Origin: Bacteroidota bacterium
GTDB lineage: Bacteria > Bacteroidota > Bacteroidia > Bacteroidales > Paludibacteraceae
Direction: 5' to 3'
DNA length: 5,032 bases
Assembly: GCA_017860335.1 (NCBI GenBank)
Contig: JAFNAU010000173.1
Span: forward strand, 1 to 5,032
In this document: positions 1 through 5,032 of the stretch, one piece after another
How positions within the stretch are numbered: position 1 is the first letter of the stretch
Layout: each line of letters starts with the position of its first letter
The notes under the pieces: model-generated
Told to the model about the DNA's origin: nothing
Databases searched by the model: none
Seen by the model: the letters and a program-made list of their open reading frames with translations, nothing else
Program-made: the position numbers and the translations under genes

Positions 1-1
1 T

Positions 2-436
2 ATGAAGGAAATGTCGGCTATGCAGGGCGGTGGTATGATGAATTTCTACGGCGAGATGCCCGACAGCTACAACCTGGTAGTAAACACTGCTCACCCGCTG
101 ATCGAAAAGCTGCAGCAGGAAGAACAGGAAGCCACCGAAGCGGAAGTACTGCCGTTTACTGCACAGCTGGGTGAACTAAAAAACCGTCAAACTGCACTTA
201 ATGACAGTCACAAAGGCAAAAAAGACGAAGAAATACCCTCAGCTGAAAAAGAAGAACTGGACAGCCTGCAACAGAAAATTGATGAACTGACCGAAAGCAA
301 AAAAACAGTTTACAAAACCTTTGCATCAGGTTATAAAGTGGTGGGACAACTCATCGACCTGGCACTGCTTTCCAACAATATGCTGAAAGGTGAAGCGCTG
401 GCTAAATTTGTAAAACGGAGCATTGAAATCCTGTAG
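2..436 (+). CDS. htpG: Molecular chaperone HtpG (Hsp90 family), C-terminal part; 5' end outside the window
   Basis: This is the last 144 codons of a gene that enters from the left edge; the ATG at position 2 is almost certainly an internal methionine. HtpG is a cytoplasmic ATP-dependent homodimeric chaperone, and this part is the C-terminal dimerisation domain. Visible features are the Met/Gly-rich segment MQGGGMMNFYG (residues 7-17), the strand YNLVVNTAHPLIEKL (23-37) and the terminal helices VVGQLIDLALLSNNMLKG...LAKFVKRSIEIL (113-144), which match the Hsp90 family C-terminus. Between these, residues about 38-108 are highly charged (many Glu, Lys, Gln) and read as two helices or a coiled coil with a KGKKDEEIPSAEK turn. 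As I recall E. coli HtpG, the equivalent stretch is roughly 64 residues shorter. I believe the longer form is usual in Bacteroidota. The TAG stop at 434-436 is followed by an AT-rich spacer and an inverted repeat. The identification is firm; the missing ATPase and middle domains cannot be assessed. Confidence 0.95.
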   Translation: MKEMSAMQGGGMMNFYGEMPDSYNLVVNTAHPLIEKLQQEEQEATEAEVLPFTAQLGELKNRQTALNDSHKGKKDEEIPSAEKEELDSLQQKIDELTESKKTVYKTFASGYKVVGQLIDLALLSNNMLKGEALAKFVKRSIEIL

Positions 437-478
437 TTTTTATTCCGTAAAATTGCATTAAAATACAAATACAGACTT

Positions 479-543
479 TAAGACACTAAGAACACTGTCC
501 GGGAGCTGATTTTCCATCTTCTTTACAGGTTCTTAGTGTCTTA
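479..543. repeat. Long inverted repeat of CACTAAG type between htpG and argD
   Basis: The arms are TAAGACACTAAGAAC (479-493) and its exact reverse complement GTTCTTAGTGTCTTA (529-543), a perfect 15-bp stem. Skipping one unpaired A at 494, CTGT (495-498) pairs with ACAG (525-528). The RNA could therefore form a 19-bp stem with one bulge and a 26-base loop (499-524). The left arm also contains a short tandem echo, ACACTAAG then ACACT. From memory, CTTAGTGTCTTAGTG-like sequences are common as dispersed intergenic repeats in Bacteroidota, so this may be one copy or a pair of inverted copies. It could also end or stabilise the htpG transcript, but the stem is not followed by a clean T run (ATTGATTATTTT). 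The structure is read directly from the sequence; its role is inference. Confidence 0.85.
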
Positions 544-569
544 TTGATTATTTTCACCAAAATAATCGT

Positions 570-577
570 TACTTTTG
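570..577 (+). promoter_or_regulatory. Probable Bacteroidota -7 promoter element for argD
   Basis: TACTTTTG at 570-577, followed by CAAC, fits the Bacteroidota primary-sigma -7 consensus TAnnTTTG exactly. The ATG of argD lies 27 bases after its last base, so transcription would begin around 583-587 and leave a leader of about 20 bases. A good -33 TTTG is not evident: the nearest candidate, ATTG at 543-546, sits 23 bases upstream, slightly too far, and overlaps the last base of the inverted repeat. The match to the -7 box is visible; promoter activity is inferred. Confidence 0.6.
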
Positions 578-604
578 CAACTTATACTTAATAATATTTG
601 CCTG

Positions 605-1732
605 ATGAAACCATTTGATGTTTATCCGCTTTTTGATATTGAAATAACTAAAGGAGTAGGATGTTATACCTACGATAAGGAAGGAACAGAATACCTCGAC
701 ATGTACGGCGGACATGCCGTCATTTCTATCGGTCATTCACACCCGTATTATATCCAGAAGATGGAGGAACAGATGGAGAAACTGGTTTTTTATTCCAATT
801 CAGTACAGAATTCGCTCCAGGTTAAACTGGCTGAAAAGCTCGGGAAACTCTCAGGATATGAAGATTACTCGCTTTTTCTTGTTAATTCGGGAGCAGAAGC
901 CAACGAAAACGCGCTGAAACTTGCTTCCTTTCACACCGGCAGAAAAAAAGTGGTTGCCTTTGGCAAAAGCTTTCACGGCAGAACATCCGCAGCTGTACAG
1001 GTGACCAACAATCCGAAAATTGTTGCTCCGGTCAACGAAGGTGTTCTGGTTGATTTTCTTCCTTTGAATGACATAAACGCTGTACGTGAAGCCTTGAAAA
1101 ACAACGATGTATGCGCAGTTATCATCGAGGGCATTCAGGGTGTGGGCGGCATCCAAATTCCGCAAACGGATTTTCTCAAATCGCTTCGTGAAGCATGTAC
1201 AGCAACCGGAACGATGCTTATCCTCGACGAAATCCAGTCGGGTTACGGACGTAGCGGAAAATTCTTCGCCCATCAGCACGCGGGTATTCGCCCCGATATC
1301 ATCACTACAGCCAAAGGAATGGGCAATGGTTTCCCCATCGGCGGTGTACTTATCAGTCCCGACATTAAAGCAGTCCACGGCATGCTCGGTACCACATTCG
1401 GTGGTAATCATCTGGCCTGCAGCGCTGCCATTGCCGTACTGGATGTAATGAAAGGCGAAAAACTGGTTGAAAATGCAGCTTCGGTAGGCAGCTACCTGAT
1501 ACAGAAACTGAAGGAATTGCCTGGAATAAAGGAAGTTCGCGGATTGGGACTGATGATAGGAATAGAGATGGATGATCCGGTGAAGGAACTCCGCAACAAA
1601 CTTCTGTTCGAACATAAAGTATTTACTGGTGCCAGCGGGACTAATATTATCCGGTTGCTGCCACCGCTTAATTTGTCGAAACAGGATGCCGATTTGTTTC
1701 TCACCCGTTTCAAACATGCATTACACTCCTGA
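605..1732 (+). CDS. argD: Acetylornithine (N-acylornithine) aminotransferase
   Basis: This encodes a 375-residue class III, fold-type I PLP aminotransferase. In arginine synthesis it interconverts N-acetylornithine plus 2-oxoglutarate with N-acetylglutamate semialdehyde plus glutamate, in the cytoplasm. Motifs in order are YLDMYGGHAVISIGHSHP (30-47), the PLP-phosphate loop NSGAEANE (94-101), SFHGRT (122-127), the cofactor-ring motif LDEIQSGYGRSG (207-218, with Asp208 and Gln211), TTAKGMGNGFPIGG (234-247) with the Schiff-base Lys237, TTFGGN (263-268) and RLLPPLN (350-356). The start MKPFDVYPLFDIEI matches short Bacteroidota ArgD proteins. An in-frame TTG at 575 is rejected because it lies inside the -7 promoter box. 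No Shine-Dalgarno is visible. The TGA stop is 3 bases before the next ATG, suggesting coupled translation. Some Bacteroidota use N-succinylornithine in this pathway, so the acyl group cannot be fixed from sequence. Ornithine or GABA aminotransferase is a less likely alternative. Confidence 0.93.
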   Translation: MKPFDVYPLFDIEITKGVGCYTYDKEGTEYLDMYGGHAVISIGHSHPYYIQKMEEQMEKLVFYSNSVQNSLQVKLAEKLGKLSGYEDYSLFLVNSGAEANENALKLASFHTGRKKVVAFGKSFHGRTSAAVQVTNNPKIVAPVNEGVLVDFLPLNDINAVREALKNNDVCAVIIEGIQGVGGIQIPQTDFLKSLREACTATGTMLILDEIQSGYGRSGKFFAHQHAGIRPDIITTAKGMGNGFPIGGVLISPDIKAVHGMLGTTFGGNHLACSAAIAVLDVMKGEKLVENAASVGSYLIQKLKELPGIKEVRGLGLMIGIEMDDPVKELRNKLLFEHKVFTGASGTNIIRLLPPLNLSKQDADLFLTRFKHALHS

Positions 1733-1735
1733 TTG

Positions 1736-2476
1736 ATGAAACAAATCACCATCTTTTTGCTTTTCTTGCTGTTTCTGGCGATGGCTACATTCGCGCAGCA
1801 AACTGTAGTTGTGAGCGTAATCACCCTGAAAACAGGAGAAAAATACCGTGGTGAAATTGTGGTGCGTAACGATAAAATACTGATGCTGAAAACCGAAGAC
1901 GGGAAAAGGTACCAGTTTTGGATCAATGAAATTGAAAAAATCAAACAGGAACCGGCAACTGTAAGTAAAAGTGATAATGTTCAGGTGGAAAAACAAAAAA
2001 ACATGTTTGGTGGAATGTTAAGCCTGGATGCAGGATTGTGCAGCGCTCCCGGTGCCATTGCTTCATCGCCCGTAACAAACATATCGGTGGCATTAGGCAC
2101 ACACAGGACATTGGGTACCAATGCTTTCCTGGGAATTGGCTCAGGCATCGAAACCGTTTTTACTAAAAACACCGTATTAAGTTATATGCCCCTTTTTATC
2201 GGAATACATAACGACTTTGGAAAGGTATTTGCCTGTGGTCTGAAAACCGGTTATGACTTTGCACTGAACAAGCTGTACAAGGGTGGACCCATGGCCGAAA
2301 TTACCGGAGGAATAAGATACCGGCTTACTGATACTGCGGGAATGTATTTCGGTTTGTTCGGTCAGATAAGGCAAATAAACGGACCAGTAACCGAAAAAAC
2401 ATCCTGGGGAGATTTTACAGGAATAAACAATGATGCCCTGTACAATTTGGGATTGAAAGCATCTTACACATTTTAA
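1736..2476 (+). CDS. Uncharacterised exported protein, probable small outer-membrane beta-barrel with an N-terminal beta-rich domain
   Basis: I do not recognise a named gene. The 246-residue product starts with a clear signal peptide: MKQ, a hydrophobic core at 4-17, and a likely signal peptidase I site after TFA (Ala20, before QQ). Residues about 25-71 (VSVITLKTGEKYRGEIVVR...WINEIEKIKQE) form a compact beta-rich unit like the 'LKNG-G-I' modules common at the N-terminus of Bacteroidota envelope proteins. Residues 72-90 are a polar linker. Residues 92-246 show about eight amphipathic strands with Gly/aromatic alternation (92-103, 114-126, 130-142, 146-161, 164-177, 183-198, 201-214, 234-246). 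The protein ends in LGLKASYTF, with the terminal Phe typical of BAM-inserted barrels. ATG 1736 was chosen over TTG 1733; both would fit. It follows argD by 3 bases, so it is probably cotranscribed. The domain reading is inference; no function should be assigned. Confidence 0.8.
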   Translation: MKQITIFLLFLLFLAMATFAQQTVVVSVITLKTGEKYRGEIVVRNDKILMLKTEDGKRYQFWINEIEKIKQEPATVSKSDNVQVEKQKNMFGGMLSLDAGLCSAPGAIASSPVTNISVALGTHRTLGTNAFLGIGSGIETVFTKNTVLSYMPLFIGIHNDFGKVFACGLKTGYDFALNKLYKGGPMAEITGGIRYRLTDTAGMYFGLFGQIRQINGPVTEKTSWGDFTGINNDALYNLGLKASYTF

Positions 2477-2544
2477 AGAGTAAGTGACTAAAATAATTAA
2501 ACCTCAAAACAGACATAGAAGATATAATTAATCTATTCCAAAAG
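2477..2544. other. Short AT-rich spacer before rsfS
   Basis: These 68 bases between the envelope gene and rsfS are AT-rich and contain no convincing TAnnTTTG promoter box, inverted repeat or Shine-Dalgarno sequence. The start of rsfS is preceded only by CCAAAAG. A promoter for rsfS may be present but cannot be picked out by eye. Confidence 0.5.
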
Positions 2545-2913
2545 ATGAAAAAAATAATTGATAACGAAACAATTGTAGAAAAAATAGTAGAAGGAATTCA
2601 GGAAAAGAAAGGTAAAAGAATTGTTGTGGTGGATTTGAACAAACTACACGATGCCCCATGCAGTTATTTTGTCATCTGTCAGGGCGACTCCAACACGCAG
2701 GTTAATGCCATAGCCACTTCTGTGAAAGACTGGGTTACTGAAAAAATCAAAGTGAAACCCTATGCAACCGATGGTTTCGAAAATTGTCAGTGGATAGCCA
2801 TGGATTACGGACAAATCATTGTACATGTATTTCAACGTCCCTTCCGTGAATTTTACGACCTGGAACATTTGTGGGAAGACGCCGACCTGAAACTAATTCC
2901 CGATCTTGACTAA
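2545..2913 (+). CDS. rsfS: Ribosome silencing factor RsfS (Iojap/YbeB/DUF143 family)
   Basis: This encodes a 122-residue cytoplasmic protein of normal family length. RsfS binds ribosomal protein uL14 on the 50S subunit and blocks joining to the 30S subunit, lowering translation under starvation or in stationary phase. Family signatures are visible in order: the strand KRIVVVDLNKL (24-34), DAPCSYFVICQGDSNTQVNAIA (36-57, usually D..DYFVI.SG.S..QV.AIA), Gly77, Trp83 and Asp87 in the central sheet, IIVHVFQRPFREFYDLEHLW (91-110) and the following EDAD. The usual Asp before Tyr-Phe is Ser40 here, a mild variation. The start MKKIIDNETIVEKIVEGI is the only sensible one. It lies upstream of ftsH in the same direction, an rsfS-ftsH pairing that I recall as common in Bacteroidota. 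The identification is firm; the regulatory role is taken from the family. Confidence 0.95.
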   Translation: MKKIIDNETIVEKIVEGIQEKKGKRIVVVDLNKLHDAPCSYFVICQGDSNTQVNAIATSVKDWVTEKIKVKPYATDGFENCQWIAMDYGQIIVHVFQRPFREFYDLEHLWEDADLKLIPDLD

Positions 2914-3063
2914 TTCCCCGAATCTGCAAACAAAACCAACCGATTGGTTGTTGAATTGTAAGTTAAAAAGAAATTAAACAGTATTTTACTGATATTTTTA
3001 TCAAACCAAACGTTGAAAAAAATTAGTTCCAACAGATAAAATATAAAAACACAATAATATTAC
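2914..3063. promoter_or_regulatory. AT-rich leader upstream of ftsH with a weak hairpin
   Basis: These 150 non-coding bases separate rsfS and ftsH. CAACC (2937-2941) and GGTTG (2946-2950) can pair around a GATT loop, but the stem is only 5 bp and no T run follows directly, so it is a poor terminator. The rest is strongly AT-rich and includes TATTTTACTGATATTTTTATC at about 2982-3002. No exact TAnnTTTG box is present, and no Shine-Dalgarno precedes the ftsH ATG (ACAATAATATTAC). A promoter for ftsH is plausible from the length and composition but is not demonstrated. Confidence 0.4.
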
Positions 3064-5032
3064 ATGGAAAATAAAAATCCAAATCAAAAGCCTCTCAAAC
3101 CGGGTGGAAAAACTCCGAAATTCAACTTAACATGGATTTATGCCCTGATAATGATTGGATTACTGGGCTCATATCTTCTTGGCAACGATACACCAACGAA
3201 ACAGGTCAATGTGACTCAGTTTGAACAATACCTCCAGAAAGGGTACATCGAAAAAGCGTATATCTACAGCAACAATACGTTAAAAGCATTTATTATAAAA
3301 GATTCGGCCAACTACGTATTCGGTAAAGATTCGGCTTACAACAAAAAAGAACCAGCGGTAAGTCTTAACATCGGTTCACCTGAAGAAGCCAAGAAAACTA
3401 TTGACACGGCAAGCAAACTTATTGGTCGGGAGATACAGGTTGAATATAAAGCCAATAAAGATTATCTGAACCTCATCCTGTGGGGTTTTGGTCCCATTTT
3501 ATTGATGGTATTCCTGTTCTGGATGATGAATCGCCGGATGGGCGGCATGGGCGGTGGTGCAGGAAGCGGCATTTTCAGCGTGGGCAAATCGAAAGCACAA
3601 CTGTTTGACAAAGGGGACGGAAAAAACAAAATAACATTTAAGGATGTAGCCGGCCTCCAGGGTGCCAAACAGGAAGTGGAAGAAATCGTGGAGTTTTTGA
3701 AAAATCCATCGAAATATACCGAACTGGGAGGAAAAATTCCTAAAGGAGCTTTGCTTGTAGGCCCTCCGGGAACCGGTAAAACCCTGCTTGCAAAAGCTGT
3801 TGCCGGCGAAGCCGATGTTCCGTTTTTCTCCATGTCGGGTTCCGACTTTGTGGAAATGTTCGTAGGCGTGGGTGCTTCGCGTGTGCGCGATCTTTTCCGC
3901 CAGGCGAAAGAGAAAGCTCCCTGCATCATCTTCATTGATGAAATTGACGCCGTAGGACGTGCCCGTGGCAAAAATCCAAATATGGGAAGCAACGATGAAC
4001 GCGAAAGCACACTCAACCAGTTACTCACCGAGATGGATGGTTTCGGCTCCAACAGCGGTGTCATAATTCTGGCTGCCACCAACCGTGCCGATATTCTGGA
4101 CAAAGCATTGCTTCGTGCCGGACGTTTCGACCGTCAGATACACGTGGACCTGCCCGATGTACATGAGCGAAAGGACATTTTCAACGTACACCTTCGCCCT
4201 ATTAAAATAGACAATACCGTTGATGTGGATTTTCTGGCACGCCAGACACCCGGATTTTCCGGCGCCGATATCGCCAATGTCTGCAACGAAGCCGCACTTA
4301 TAGCCGCGCGGAAAGCCAAATCTTTTGTTGGCAAACAGGATTTTCTGGATGCCGTAGATCGTATCATCGGAGGTCTGGAAAAGAAAAACAAGATCACGAC
4401 TGTGGATGAGAAAAAATCCATTGCCTATCACGAAGCCGGACATGCCACCATCAGCTGGAAACTGCATTACGCTAATCCGTTGGTAAAAGTAACCATCGTT
4501 CCGCGTGGTGAAGCCCTGGGTGCTGCGTGGTACTTACCCGAAGAACGCCAGCTGACAAACCGCGAGCATATGCTTGACGAAATGTGCGCCACACTTGGAG
4601 GAAGAGCTGCGGAAGAAGTTTTCCTCAAACAAACATCGACAGGTGCGATTAACGATCTGGAAAGAGTTACCAAACGGGCTTATGCTATGGTGGCTTACTA
4701 TGGAATGAGTGAAAAACTGCCTAACATGAGCTATTACGACTCAACCGGAAATTCTGATTACGGATTTACAAAACCGTACAGCGAAAAAACAGCCGAAACA
4801 ATCGATGAGGAAGCCAAATTAATCGTTGCCGAACAGTATGAACGCGCAAAACAGATACTTACAGAAAACGCCGAAGGACACAACAAACTGGCTGAACTTC
4901 TGATCGATCAGGAAGTTATCTTTGCCGAAGATGTAGAGAAAATTTTCGGAAAACGTCCGTGGGAATCGCGCAGCGATGAATTGATGAGGCTGAACGAAGA
5001 GGCTAATGCGCTGAAGGAAAAGACAGAAGAAA
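3064..5032 (+). CDS. ftsH: ATP-dependent zinc metalloprotease FtsH; 3' end outside the window
   Basis: The reading frame stays open for 656 codons to the right edge; only a short C-terminal tail should be missing, as the family usually has about 610-720 residues. FtsH is a hexameric inner-membrane AAA+ protease that unfolds and degrades membrane and short-lived cytoplasmic proteins. Order: cytoplasmic N-terminus; TM1 about 23-39; a periplasmic domain about 40-133; TM2 about 136-155; a Gly/Met-rich linker (MGGMGGGAGSG); then the AAA+ domain with Walker A GPPGTGKT (233-240), the pore loop FVG (266-268), Walker B IIFIDEID (288-295), and second-region-of-homology LLRAGRFDR with arginine fingers Arg354 and Arg357. 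The M41 protease domain has HEAGH (456-460) and the third zinc ligand Asp531 in TGAINDLE. All catalytic residues are present, and no frameshift is seen. The LLRAGRFDR and LGAAWYLPEER forms are, as I recall, typical of Bacteroidota. The start ATG gives a short polar N-terminus before TM1, as expected. Confidence 0.97.
   Translation, partial: MENKNPNQKPLKPGGKTPKFNLTWIYALIMIGLLGSYLLGNDTPTKQVNVTQFEQYLQKGYIEKAYIYSNNTLKAFIIKDSANYVFGKDSAYNKKEPAVSLNIGSPEEAKKTIDTASKLIGREIQVEYKANKDYLNLILWGFGPILLMVFLFWMMNRRMGGMGGGAGSGIFSVGKSKAQLFDKGDGKNKITFKDVAGLQGAKQEVEEIVEFLKNPSKYTELGGKIPKGALLVGPPGTGKTLLAKAVAGEADVPFFSMSGSDFVEMFVGVGASRVRDLFRQAKEKAPCIIFIDEIDAVGRARGKNPNMGSNDERESTLNQLLTEMDGFGSNSGVIILAATNRADILDKALLRAGRFDRQIHVDLPDVHERKDIFNVHLRPIKIDNTVDVDFLARQTPGFSGADIANVCNEAALIAARKAKSFVGKQDFLDAVDRIIGGLEKKNKITTVDEKKSIAYHEAGHATISWKLHYANPLVKVTIVPRGEALGAAWYLPEERQLTNREHMLDEMCATLGGRAAEEVFLKQTSTGAINDLERVTKRAYAMVAYYGMSEKLPNMSYYDSTGNSDYGFTKPYSEKTAETIDEEAKLIVAEQYERAKQILTENAEGHNKLAELLIDQEVIFAEDVEKIFGKRPWESRSDELMRLNEEANALKEKTEE

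Noticed and set aside
575..604. TTG start giving a 10-residue longer ArgD
   Set aside because: The TTG lies inside the TACTTTTG promoter box, and the extension MQLILNNICL has no counterpart in the family as I know it.
851..1717. 288-codon open frame on the minus strand opposite argD
   Set aside because: It lies wholly antisense to a clear argD, has a Cys/Phe/Arg-rich composition with no recognisable domain, and is explained as a shadow of the coding strand.
1492..2374. Minus-strand open frames across the argD end and the envelope gene
   Set aside because: They run across the junction of two well-supported + strand genes and show no domain or plausible start context.
2937..2950. CAACC-GATT-GGTTG hairpin as an rsfS terminator
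   Set aside because: The stem is only 5 bp and no T run follows immediately, so it is not a convincing intrinsic terminator.
3462..4467. Several minus-strand open frames opposite ftsH (213, 148 and 95 codons)
   Set aside because: All are antisense to conserved FtsH motifs, overlap one another in different frames, and have low-complexity Ser/Pro/Arg composition.
1..5032. A novel defence, mobile or biosynthetic system
   Set aside because: Four of five genes are well-known housekeeping families with intact motifs. No integrase, transposase, CRISPR repeat, toxin-antitoxin pair or phage gene is visible, and nothing in composition changes abruptly.

Overview
The window looks like ordinary chromosomal core sequence from a member of the Bacteroidota, most likely Bacteroidales or a close relative. 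The evidence is the protein types (a Bacteroidota-form HtpG C-terminus, a short ArgD, an FtsH with LLRAGRFDR and LGAAWYLPEER), a Bacteroidota-type -7 promoter motif (TACTTTTG) upstream of argD, AT-rich leaders, and no Shine-Dalgarno sequence before any of the four visible starts. All genes lie on the + strand.

Layout: (1) 2-436 is the 3' end of htpG (Hsp90-family chaperone), cut by the left edge. (2) 437-604 is a gene-free spacer. It holds a long inverted repeat (479-543) made of a CACTAAG-type sequence, followed by a probable promoter (570-577). (3) 605-1732 is argD, a PLP-dependent N-acylornithine aminotransferase of arginine synthesis. (4) 1736-2476 starts 3 bases after the argD stop. It encodes an unnamed envelope protein with a signal peptide, a short beta-rich domain and a probable eight-stranded outer-membrane barrel. 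(5) 2545-2913 is rsfS, the ribosome silencing factor. (6) 2914-3063 is an AT-rich leader with one weak hairpin. (7) 3064 to the right edge is ftsH, the membrane AAA+ zinc protease, complete except for its extreme C-terminal tail.

Functionally, htpG, rsfS and ftsH are housekeeping genes for protein folding, translation control and membrane protein quality control. argD and the envelope gene form a probable two-gene transcription unit driven from the 570-577 promoter. I see no CRISPR array, tRNA, rRNA, insertion sequence, phage or defence gene, and no evidence of an undescribed system. The items most worth a second look are the inverted repeat after htpG, the uncharacterised envelope protein coupled to argD, and the helical insertion in the HtpG dimerisation domain.
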